From NCBI RefSeq assembly GCF_963583255.1, contig NC_084806.1, forward strand, positions 18,270,317-18,334,316: a DNA stretch of 64,000 nucleotides. Direction: 5' to 3'. This stretch comes from Pyrus communis (lineage: Eukaryota; Streptophyta; Magnoliopsida; Rosales; Rosaceae). The translations under genes were made by a program, and so were the position numbers. This document shows positions 24,553-35,739 of this stretch, piece after piece. Under the pieces are notes generated by a model. That model was not told the origin of the DNA and did not search any database. It saw nothing but the letters and a program-made list of their open reading frames with translations. Each line of letters opens with the position of its first letter. Within the stretch, counting starts at the first letter, position 1.

Positions 24553-25634
24553 TAGGGGTGGGTTTGAAAAACCGGATCGAAAAAACTGAACAAAAAAAAA
24601 ACCAAATCTAAGTTGTCAAACCGAACCAAACCGAATCTAGTTGGTTCGATTTCAATTTTTGAGGTCCGAAAATCGAACCGGACCAAACAGATATATATAT
24701 TCATTATTTTTTATAATATTTTAATTATAAAGATCATAGAAATTCTAATTCCCCGAAATTCTAGAGGCATGAGGGTTCGATCTTGCACTCTAGCTCGAAA
24801 AGCTTCGCTCAACCCAACTTGGCAACATGTTTTGTTTTGTTATGATTGTACGACTAAACCGTTGAAATCTATAGTCTTTTGCAGAATTAGAAATCAACAA
24901 AGCCCAAGCCAATAGCACCCTTACTTTTTCATTCCCCTCTTCTCTCTTTAATCCCCTACCTCCAGACTCCCTCCATGTCCCTGCCTCCAATTTCTCCATT
25001 CTTCTCCATAACCCGCAATCAGCCCTCCCTTCATCCCGACAGCCTACTCTCGTCATCTCTCTGTCTCGCCGTCTCAACAGCCCTGCGACATCTAAGTTAT
25101 AATTTCTTCACGATTGGTCGCTTCATTTCTTAATCTTCTCACTCTAGGCTAAGATCCCTAGTCTATCTTATTTATTTTATCGATTTATGGGTTTTTTTAA
25201 GGGTAAATTCCAGAGAAGGAGACTAAAATTTTGTTGTAAATTTATAGGTTGTTATTTTGGTTCATATTGCAAATTTGTTCGATTTTTGTGTTGTGGGTTT
25301 GTTAGTTATTTGAATTTTAGATGAATGAATGTAATTATTGCTGTGAGTTGTAGATTAAGATAGTAGTTTGATCGATTATGTGCTTGTGTTGCTCTTGGTG
25401 TGGCAAATTTATTTCTTTCCATATTCATTTCTTTACCAATTTCCAGATTTATTTGTTTACAATTTTCAGATTTCAAAAAAAAAAAAAAAAAAAAAAATCA
25501 TGAAAAAAACTGAACCAGACTGAAACCGAACCGAAAAAAAACCGATAGAAAACCAAACCAAACCAAACACTGATTTCGGTTTGGTTTTTGGTTTCGGCCA
25601 AAAATTGAACCGAATGAAACTGAACCCAGCCCTA
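24553..25634. mobile_element. hAT-type non-autonomous element with 8-bp target duplication
   Basis: The left end TAGGGGTGGGTTTGAAAAAC and the right end read inward (TAGGGCTGGGTTCAGTTT) are inverted repeats. The flanks aactgaat (24,545-24,552) and aaccgaat (25,635-25,642) match at 7 of 8 positions. Subterminal regions are packed with AACCGAACC-type motifs in both orientations. There is an A-run at 25,476-25,497. The 1.08-kb body has no transposase. Related copies lie at 38,749-39,406 and probably 57,165-57,745. Confidence 0.75.
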
Positions 25635-25642
25635 AACCGAAT

Positions 25643-26289
25643 TCGATTTTTTTCAAAGTGTTTCCAACTTATTCTGAAAATAATTCCAAAAATTGGTTTA
25701 TTGAAATCATGTAATTTTTTTATCAATTTTTATATTTTATTGCTAGTTTTGGGTTTATTTTGTTCATTGTTTTTATATTAAACATAGATCAACATATTAA
25801 TAGGGATAACCATACCAGTATACACAAATTTACATGAATCTATCAAAAGTGCTACCCTCACCATTTTTTCATACCAAATTTATACTACTTTTCCAATAGA
25901 GATGAAATCCACATGTGTTGGTGAGCTCTACCTCTATTAGAGAGATGTTATAAATGTGGCATGAAAAATGTGATAAATTTAGGATTACTCTGACTCTATA
26001 CATAAACATATACTAAATATTTAGAAAGAACAATAAATTACACGTACAAAAAAATTGAGAGCGTTAGAAAACTTGTAAAGTATATAACTTTTTGAATTAT
26101 ATTCCAAACTTTAGGTTACACCGATTTTCAAAATTTCAAAATTTTCAAATTTAAAAAATGCGTCCAGATCTGATTCGATCTCGAAATTTTAGATCAAAAA
26201 GTGGAAACGTGGTGTCCGATCCAATCCATCCAAAAACACCCCTAGATTATCCCATCCATTGACCATTGTAAAAAATAAAGTGAAAAACC
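25643..26289. other. Non-coding spacer
   Basis: AT-rich, with no gene or clear element end. Confidence 0.4.
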
Positions 26290-29153
26290 TAAGAAGGAAT
26301 TTTGGGCATGGATGAACTCTCATTTTGTCCTTTCTACTATCCCTTGGCTATGTGGAGGGGACTTTAATGAGTTTATATGGGATTTTGAGAAATTCGGAGG
26401 GACACAGGTGCTTTATAATTGTCCCAGATACCTGGCGCATTTCATGAACTCTACGAAGCTGATGGATCTGGACTTCAACGGGCCAACCTTTACATGAAGA
26501 GGTACTATAAACAATGTTCTTGTAGAGGAATGTATTGATAGGGGTCTTCTCAATACTCAATGGCAGGAGCTTTGGCTGAATATTACTACCACCCATGGCA
26601 CGGTATTAGGCTCGAATCATTACCCGATCATCATTTAGTGCGAGCCAGGGACTAAAGGAGGAAGGAAACTATTTTGGTTTGAAGCCTTCTAGTCCAAAGA
26701 GGATGACTGTAGAGAGTTGGTGACATCTTGCTGGTAGAGGCCTGGTGAGGGGGATGCACTTGACAAATGGCACAAAAAGATCAATGATTACCGGTCAAAA
26801 CTCATACAGTGGAGCACGGAGAAGTTTAAAATGAAAGGCCGACAAATCGATGAGCTTCTAGGCTAACTTGGAGATTTGCAACAGAAATGGGGAGAGAATG
26901 TAGAAAAAATCAAGGAGATGAAACAAAAGGTTAATAAATTATGGGAACAAGAGGAGAGTTTTTGGCATCAAAGGTCTCAGGTTAAATGGCTTTGGGAAGG
27001 CGATGCCAATACCTTTTTCTTCCATCAATCTACGTAACAACGACAAAAAAGGAATAAAGTGCTGAAGATCAAGGGGGAGAATGGGAATTGGGTGGAGAAT
27101 CCGGGAAGGGTTCAGAATTTGGTTGATAACCATTTTATCAACCTGTTCAAATCCTCAGGTCATCAAATTCGGGGGCATTTCCATGACTGTCACTGATGAA
27201 ATAAATGAGTCTCTGACGACATGGGTCTCGGTGGAGGAGATCAAAGCTGCGACTCATCAAATGGAGGGGCTTAAAGCTCTAAGGTTGGACAACTTTCAGG
27301 GTATATTTTACCACTCATTCTGGGAGAACATTGTCGTGGAAGTTAATGAGTTAGTTTGGGCTTTGGTGAATGGGAATGGCAGCCTTAGTCAGATTAGCTC
27401 TACACATATAGTGTTGATACCAAAGGTTCAAAACTCGGAGTCTGTCTTGCAATTTTGACCATTAAGTCTTTGCAACTACTCCTACAAAGTACTATCCAAG
27501 GTACTTGTGAACAGGCTGAAACCTACTTTGCCGAATCTAATCTCTCCCATGCAGAATGCTTTTGTGGCGAGAAGATAGATACAACATAACATTGGGATTG
27601 CACATGAGCTTTTCCATTTCCTTAAGCTTAGGAAAAAAAAATGCAAGTTTGAACTTGGTATCAAGCTTGATATGTACAAAGCCTACGACTGGGTAGAGTG
27701 GGATTTCCTTGAGGCTGTTATGGAAAAAATGGGGTTTAATCCTACATGGCAGAGGCTTGTTATAGGCTGTGTCAACATAGTAAATTTTTCCGTTATCCTT
27801 AATGGGCAACTCGAGAAAAAGTTTGCTCCATCTAGAGGCCTTCTGCAAGGGGATCCATTATCTCCCTACTTATTCCTCCTTGTGAGTGAGGTTTTATCTC
27901 AGATGATTCAGTCGGTTGTTGAAATGAGGCAATTGGATGGTGTAAGGATGAACCCCCACGGCCCCTGTCATCTCGCACATCTTCTTCGCTGATGATAAGT
28001 TGATTTTTCTAAAGGCAGACAAAAGGAATTGTAGTAATTTGGTCCAATTATTTGGAGCATATTGCTCTGCCTTTGGGCTGGAAGTTAATCTACATTAGTC
28101 AAGCATGTTTTTCGGAGCAAATATTTTGGCGGCTGTTTTCAAAGAATTGGGAGATTTACTCGGAATGCCCACAGTGAATGATCCTAGTACTTACCTGGGT
28201 GTCCCTGCTGTCTAGGGCTAGTCTAAGAGACATGGGCTAACCTATGTGAAGGGAAGAATAAGGGGGAAAATCCAAGGCTGGAAGAAAAACACCTTGTCAC
28301 AAGTAGGAAATGAGGTTATGATTAAAACTGTTACTCAAGCTATCCCTGCTTATCCAATGAATATCTTCAAATTCCTTACAGTGGTGTGCAATGAGCTGGA
28401 TGCCCTGATATCTAATTTCTGGTGGGGTCAAAAAATGGGGAACGGAGGATCCATTGGGTGTTGAAGGATACTTTAGACTTACCGAAGAATATGGAGGGGC
28501 ATGGGCTTTAGGAATTTCCATGACTTCAACGATGCACTCCTTGCAAAACAGTGTTGGAGACTTCTTCAAGACCCAAATTCTTTATGTGCAAAGGTTCTAA
28601 AGGCTAGGCATTTCCCCTATTGTTCGTTTCTTGAAGCTCAGCGTATGAGTCGTGCTTCGTGGGCATGAACTAGCCTTCTGGTGGGAAGATACCTGCTGTT
28701 GAAAGGGTCATATTGGCAGATCATGGGAAGGAGGGACGTGGGCTTATGGGTGGATAGATCGATTCCATCCCTACCCTTGGGACATCCTTTGCCAAGGTGT
28801 GAGGTGGCGATTTCTAGAAATACATAGGTGGAGTCGCTAATCTGTCAAAACACTAGAACTTGGGATATTCATTTTCTTAGGGCCTTTTTATCAATGGAAG
28901 AACAAAACGCAATCCTTGATACATTTGTCGAGGATATTTCTAAAAGGGATAGGCTAGTTTGGCCTTTCGACAAACATGGAAGGTATGTTGTGAAATCGAG
29001 ATATCAATGGGCACATTTGAGGTCATGCATTTTTGTGGGCCAGCGTCCATCCCCTTTTCTGCAAATTTCGGAGCAAGTGTGGAAGAACGTATGGAAGCTG
29101 AATACTCCCCAAAAAATACGAAACTTTATGTAGAAAACGCTTCATAGGGCTAT
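26290..29153 (+). mobile_element. L1-type LINE, 5' portion (endonuclease to zf-RVT), degenerate
   Basis: Translated pieces appear in LINE order. First comes the C-terminal half of the APE-like endonuclease (PWLCGGDFNEF at about 26,340; LDFNGPTFT; a decayed SDH motif at about 26,615). Reverse transcriptase follows, with SRGLLQGDPLSPYLF at about 27,830 and the catalytic FFADD box at about 27,981. Then come a [18 protein letters not shown] segment and a zf-RVT region. Frameshifts and stops break the frame many times, so it is dead. The 5' end is truncated within the endonuclease. The element resumes at 33,973 after a 4.8-kb insertion. Confidence 0.85.
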
Positions 29154-32100
29154 TGACACGCCTCAACCTAGATATTCAAATGACACCTGGATGACATTGA
29201 TAGGAGCATATTTATGCTACTTAGTTATGTTGTTTCCTTGCATTTAGTTAGCTAATTACTACTTATTATAGTGTTTTAAGCTATTTTCATGTATTTGTAG
29301 GTCCTAATGACAAAGTTGGCAAGAAAAGGCAATTTTGAGCCTTTTAGAGCAGTTTTGGGCATGGAATGGATAACTTGCATATAGAGCATGGTGGATGGAC
29401 GAATTTGGAGTCAAAAGAGGCTAGGAACATGCAACAAATCTGGGGAAACAAGTTTAAGACAAAGAAGATAAGGAAAGAGCAAGAAACATGGAACATTATC
29501 TAAACAACCTTACCTTATCCTTTTCCTACATTGGTGCCGCCCCCTTAGCCCTTGTTCTTCTAGAAATCTGCCATAATTCCCTTTCTAGAAGACCCTATCT
29601 GTTACTAAATACATGCCGCACCCTTTATTCCTTCTAGAAGTCCTAATTTCTGCCACAAAACACATTGTTTCTAGAACCCCTACAAAGGTGGCGCCTCTCC
29701 CTCTTCTAAAAGCCCTAAAATCTGCAATCCTTTTCTCCTAGGATTGTGCAATCCTTTTCTCTTCAGATTTTAGTGCACCCAAGTCCTTCTCCCACCTAAT
29801 TTCTACCAAACCCTAACCCTAATTCTGATTTTCTAGGGTTTGCCGTGCACTATATATATAAATTTTTAAGTTGTGCTGCAGCTACCACCACCATACGCAT
29901 AGCCATTCATCCTTTCATTGACTCATCCATTCATTCACACCACACCATATACCATATATTCAGAAAAACACCTTTGTCGTGGCTTTGGGAGAAGGAGTTT
30001 GCCGTGGCTTCCATAGGAGAAAGAGGACCATGTGCCGCAAGCAATCTACATCCATTGGAGACTTTTAGAGTTCTTTCTTCCCTCATTTCATTTCCATGTT
30101 TATTTTAATTTGCTTTTCAATTGTTATGGACATGTGTAACTAAGTTTTTCTTAGTTACAGATGAATTCAAAGCCTTGAATATATGTTTAATATGAATTGA
30201 TTTCCTCCAATTTTTGTTTCTTGAATTGTGAATGCAATTTACTTAACTGATTTATTGAGAACTTGTTCTTGTGTGTTGATTAAAGATGCATACTTAGTTT
30301 TCATGCATGAATTTGATGCTAGAATATAAGAGAGTTTCACCTAATCGTTATGAACTTATATTCACAAGTAGTAAAGGTCACTAGTCATGATTGTGTTAAG
30401 TAAATTCTAAACAAAAGTATCATGCAGTTCATAGTTACGAATGCCTTGTCAATGCTTATGATTTTCATAAAACTTAATGACTTTTGATATGTATCTCTAT
30501 CATGCGTTTCATATAGAGAACTTGAGAAAGATAATTTGGTTGTGAAGCGTATTCCATCCAATTCAATGAAACTAGGAAAATTTGAAAGTTAATTTGTGCT
30601 TCTCATAATTAATTTGGGGCATTGTCATTCATGGTTTAAAGGGATAATAATTGGAAATCAATTTGTGTTGCATATGTGCATGTGTGGAGAAGGACCCTCT
30701 AACTAGCCTTTACCCATTCAATTCAACCAATTTAGTGTCTAATCTGTTTAGTTTTGCAATCTGCCTAGTTTAGTTAATTTTGTCAAAATCAATCCCCTTT
30801 AATATTTTGTGTCTTAACTTAGTTAGAATCTGTTTAAGTTTAGTTCTATTAGTGTTTTGAGTCAAGTAAAGGTCAAAATTCGTCCAAATAATCCATTAGT
30901 TCTTATTTGTGGTAGTTTTGTCTCAATTCGTTAGAATCTGCAGTCTTTTTAGTTCAATTTTCGTCCACATCACTTTCTAGGACCTATTTTGAGTCAGTTT
31001 AACTTAGTTTGTGTATTTTGAATTTATTTAGCTTGTTTTGAGTCATTAGATTCTAGTTTTATGTTTTTGAGTCAGTTTTGAGTAGATTAGCATCCCTAGT
31101 TAATCCCCGGTCTAGAACGATCCCTACTTGCATATATACTACAATTGTCAACAATAGGGTTTAATTTGTGTGTCAAGTTAATTTTCACATCAGACATGTG
31201 CTGGCCGACACTCAAGGGTGACGAAATCCATGAGTGTGTGAATCTGTGAGGATATAAAGGAACAAACAATACAAAAATTATGCAAGAAACAACATTCACA
31301 ACGAATATGCAATATTAATAAGCAATAATACTAATGAAAGTGCTAGAGAAAAGTAGAGCAAGAAGTAGCAATGATCATAAAATGAATTCTTACTCAAGTG
31401 GAGAGATGCAAGGTCACTGGTACGGAAATGCCTCGAAGCTCAGGTCGTACTCTTCGTCACTATGTCTTGAGGGGGCGCAAAACAGAAAAGGTGAGTGGAC
31501 CATAATTTATATTAATACTAATAATAGGAAAACCATTTTATTTTGTGAACATACTAACCCCGTGTTTTGAAAACACATATAATACTATATAGTAGACTTT
31601 ATAAAAATCCTAGCATGCCATACAAAACATTCATAAATCAAGTATGAGTAAAACCATGCTTGATAATGGTGCTATCATTGCCTGAAGGAAAATCCATAAA
31701 ATATCCATAAATCCAATCCATGAAGTACTTAATTAGGGGTATCATAGTCATCTGAAGGCAGTACCTGTCCATCACCCAAAGGTAAAGCTCTACAACACTA
31801 GGTTATGCCAATGAAGAAACATGGTAGACCCCATCACCCGAAGGTGAAGTTGTATGACTCTAGGTTATGCCAGAGAAGGAATGCATAACATCACACACAC
31901 CGACACTAGCCCCGGACTAGTAAAGTTGAGGGTATCATCATAATCGCCCAAAGGCAGTACCTATCCATCACCCAAAGGTAAAGCTGTACAACACTGGGTT
32001 ACGCTAGTGAAGAAACATGGTAGGCCTCATCACCCGAAGGTGAAGCTGTATGACTCCGGGTTACGTCGGAGAAGAAATCTATACATAACATCCTCAATTG

Positions 32101-33967
32101 TGTCCTATGGCCATAGACATATACATACACGTGTTGTGTGGATGTGCTGTATGATAACCCATTAGAAAAGTACCGAAAACATACCTTAAAAATCTCATAT
32201 CAAATCGGGAGCTCAAAAGCTTAAGGTCTCATCTCATAAATCCAAGATAGATAAATCACAATCATAGATCCATAAAACAAATCAAATTCAAAAACCATAG
32301 AAATTCATATACGCAAGTCCAATAATTCATATCCGTTCGTAAAACGTAATTTCGATAATTCATAAATATTTTGTAAACCATAAATATAGAAGCCCAAAAA
32401 ACATAATATAAAACATATTCAAATCATGAAATGAAATGCATGCTAGGCTAATATTTTATAAAAACATAAGTTAAGAAGGGGTTCACTCACAAGTACTCCT
32501 TTATCGGAGAACCGTTCGAACTAGGATGGATTAGATAACTTCCAACCATTGCACCTAAACACAGAGAGATTACATTTAATAAAACTCTACTAAAATGGTG
32601 GAATTTCATGAAACGGACAACGGATTCGGACTCGGCATGTCGAAAAACCTAAGGAAATACCTCGGTTTCCCCACATGCCGCCACAAGGCGGCATCTTGGA
32701 AGGCCACGCATCGCTGTACATGCCTAGTTGAGTAGTCGGAAAGTTCATCGAAAAAATCACTGGCATCTCTTGGAAGGCAACAGAGCACAGTATCTCTGGC
32801 GGAGGCACATGTACTTCATGCGTCGGTCTTGACGACCCTCTACGCACGGCCACGCGCGGCCCATACATCGTCCCTGAAACTAGGTATCCGGCTCGAGTTA
32901 GGTCAGATCCAGTTCGGGTCTGGGCTAGGGTTGTTGGATTGGGCTTAGGCTAGGGTTAATGGGCCGAATTATAGGGTTGGATCTGGGCTAGGATAAGTTG
33001 ATTGGGCCCGGGGTTATTGGGCTGCCTGGCCCAAAGGTTTGGTTCGAATGTTGGGTTGAGTTTTAGTTCGGGTTATGGGTCACGGGTTGGGTCGACCCGG
33101 TTTCAGGTCGTGGGTTCAACCGAAATCTAGGTAACCCTTCCCGAACTCCGTTCGAGCTCAAATCAACACCATTTGTAACGATTCAAAAGCCAAAATGAAG
33201 CTTGACATTAGGGGAAAAGATTCATACCGTTTTGGAGTTGTGTTGTGGCTGAAGTTGGCTGGAAATTAGCTCAAAAGTCGACGGACCTCGTTGGAAAATA
33301 TAGAAAAGAGTTTTCCGAGGTATATCTGCGTTCAATAACCACAAAGACTACTCAAAAGTGTACCTAACTTACTCATAAACACGATGTACGAATATTTAGA
33401 GTTATTAACGAGCTTACCTCGTCAGAGAATGGCAAGAGCTTGCCGAATCAACGCTTTACACAATGAACGTACTGTGCAATGAAGGAGAGAGAGAGAGAGA
33501 GAGAGAGATAGAGAGGAAAAAAAAAACAAGTGATATCTTTGCGTTTAAGGTTCGTGTGACTCGTAAGAGAGGGAGTAATTGTGGTGTGGTGATCGCCGGA
33601 GGGAAAAAGGACGATGATGGTCTCGATGGTTATTCATTGAGAGGAGAAGAAAGTGAAGACGAGAGAGATAGAAAAGGGAGAGGGTTCTAGAGTGAAAGAG
33701 AGGTCACAGGAAAGAAGAAGAAAGCACCAAGAAAATAGGGGGTGCCACGTATCAACCATGTAGAGGTCCAAAGTAGGGAAAAATCTTTACTTATGAAATT
33801 CCGATTACACCTACGCGTCCGTATCGACGAGAGCTACGAAAATAAAATAAACGAAAAATTCTAATATATCAACAGATGAAAGTCAACGAAAGTCAATGTT
33901 TCCATCACTAGGGGTACTTTCGTAATTTTAACTAATTAAAATGGAATTTTCGAAACTGGCCATTACA
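29154..33967 (-). mobile_element. Solo LTR of a gypsy-type element, inserted in the LINE
   Basis: It starts TGACACGCC, ends GGCCATTACA, and is flanked by gctat (29,149-29,153) and gctct (33,968-33,972), a 4-of-5 target duplication. Without the nested 1,995-bp LTR it is about 2.8 kb. Read on the minus strand it follows the plan of the 14,050 LTR: a TGTAATGGCC start, a closing segment with gtgtcggccagcac, and several gaaggtgaagctgtatgact-type subrepeats matching the LTR's internal repeats. It is a diverged relative. No interior domain or second LTR is present. A (GA)n array lies at 33,484-33,510. Confidence 0.7.
29198..31192 (+). mobile_element. Solo LTR, 1,995 bp, nested in the other solo LTR
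   Basis: It starts TGATAGGAGCATATTTATGC and ends TTTTCACATCA. It is flanked by a perfect 5-bp duplication GACAT (29,193-29,197 and 31,193-31,197). A TATA box (ctatatatataaat) lies at about 29,850, inside the LTR. The flanking DNA of the host LTR is continuous across it (gacat then gtgctggccgacac). No primer site or coding follows the end, so this is a solo LTR left by recombination between two LTRs. Confidence 0.85.
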
Positions 33968-33972
33968 GCTCT

Positions 33973-35089
33973 TGCGATGATGGTTGATTTTTTCAAGAGG
34001 AGATCCTCCATCTTCCTGACTTGCCTAATATGACACAATAGTGATGAATTTGTGGAACATCTCTTCCTTCTGTGTCCGTGGGTGGAAATAATTTGGTTTG
34101 ATGGGGCGTTAAACTATAGGGTTGACATGCACGGTATCTTGACACAGGCGCAGTGGCTTCAATCCTTTATCAAGTCTGATTTCAGGACTATTCAGGATAG
34201 AGATTGGTTGCTTTCTTATGTTGCCTTCACGTGCTAGCATATCTGGAAAGCGAGATGCAACTTCCTTTTTAACCATATGGAAATCAATCCTACACAGGTC
34301 CTACTAGCCATTTCGAATGCGGCTGGTGCATTTTTTGAGGCGGCCCACCAATTTATGGATCTTCAAACCCCGAACTCTGGTGGTGTGGTTTCCGGTGGTC
34401 CGATGGTCCTCTCCAACTTTTTCATTCATTAAAATCAATGTTGATGCAAGCTGGAATGCATTGATTGAATCTGGCATTGTGGGGACAGTGGTGTGAGATG
34501 CTGAGGGCAAGTTTATGGTTGCAGCAAGGTACACGATTAAGGCGTGGAGTGCTGCTCAGGCCAAAGCCTTGGCATTCCTTCATGGATGTCAGTGGGGTAT
34601 CTCTTTGGGCCATAGGTTGGTTATTATGGAATCCGACTCTTTCAAATTTACCTCGAGTTTAAGGGATTCGTTGGAGAATGGCAAGTGGAAGGCCTATGCT
34701 ACTTTGGCGAAAGTCAAACGCTTAAGGGAATCCTTCCAGGACTGTCGCTAATCTTGGATTCCAAGATTAGCGAATATGGAGGCGGACTTGTTAGCGTCGA
34801 CGAGATTTCTAGAGATGTGCGATGTTTCATGGGTCAACCGACCTCCATCTTCGTTGGTTCATGTCCTTAACAATGATGGTTTACCTTGTCCATCTTAATT
34901 TTGTAATGGCAGTGTAGGGGGCAACGCCTTAGCATTTGTTGCAGCATCTTTCCTCCTTGTACCTCCCTGCGCTACTCGGATTATTTTCTGCCTAGTTAGT
35001 TGTTTTGCCTCGGTGTAGGCTTTCTGTGTAATCTTGACATCTTTGGCCCGGTAATGAATTCCCCAGTTTCCAAAAAAAAAAAAAAAAAA
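33973..35089 (+). mobile_element. Same LINE, 3' portion (zinc knuckle, RNase H, poly-A)
   Basis: This continues the LINE broken at 29,153. It carries EHLFLLCPWVEIIWF (end of zf-RVT, about 34,055), KINVDASWNA (start of RNase H, about 34,433), AAQAKALAFLHGCQWG (about 34,550) and ANMEADLLAS (about 34,770). A 3' UTR and an 18-base A-tail at 35,072-35,089 follow. Stops and frameshifts interrupt it. The A-tail fixes the 3' end and the plus orientation. Confidence 0.85.
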
Positions 35090-35739
35090 TCTTTTTAAAG
35101 GTATCATGGTTCCGAATTCAATGATTTCGTTTGCGGAAAGTTTTATGCACTAATCAACGCCATGTTTATTGTTTAATACAATTTGTTTGGTGGGACGCTT
35201 CGAAATATTTCTACAGCCCATCATCCCTCTACTGCGAGTCCTACTTGCACAAAACATGAAAAGATTTTGTAAAAAAATATGTTATCTAGGAAAACATATA
35301 AAGATTTTGCCTGAGTTTTAATATGTCAACAGAACGTTACCTGAGGGATGAACCACATCGAAACCCGAAGGAGTTTTGTGAAAATCACATAATGAACTCC
35401 TCTATTTCTTTCTGGCCGTGGGATGAACCAGCTCAAACGAAAATCAAGGATTAAAATAAAGAGAAGTAAAAAAGAGAGTGAAAATCCAAATGCGTATTGT
35501 CATTTGAGAGCAAAGCTCACCATGGAAATAAAAAGACTTGTAAATAGTAGCAGCTTTATTTGTCTATTTGTTTGGTTGAAAACATACACAGCATAAGCCC
35601 GCAGGGTTAGCTCAAGTTCGAGAGCGGTGGGGAGCACATTAAGATGGGTATAGGTCAAGCATTCGATCCCTTCTAAGCTCCAATGTAACCGGAAAAGAAG
35701 ATCAAAGCTTATATTACAGGATTAATGAAACTTGGCAGG
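35090..35739. other. Intergenic stretch downstream of the EAPP-like gene
   Basis: Non-coding sequence apart from the tRNA-like segment at 35,601-35,672. It probably holds the 3' UTR of the minus-strand gene that ends at 35,740. Confidence 0.4.
35601..35672 (+). mobile_element. tRNA-like segment (SINE or tRNA relic)
   Basis: GGTTAGCTCAAGTTCGAGAGC resembles a tRNA D-arm/box A. About 35 bases later, aagcattcgatccc resembles the T-arm/box B. The spacing fits an internal Pol III promoter. There is no full cloverleaf and no CCA-side stem, so a tRNA-derived SINE head or a decayed tRNA is more likely than a working tRNA. Confidence 0.4.

Noticed and set aside
35601..35672. Functional tRNA gene
   Set aside because: Box A- and box B-like motifs are present, but I could not form an acceptor stem or an anticodon arm, so only a tRNA-like relic is reported.
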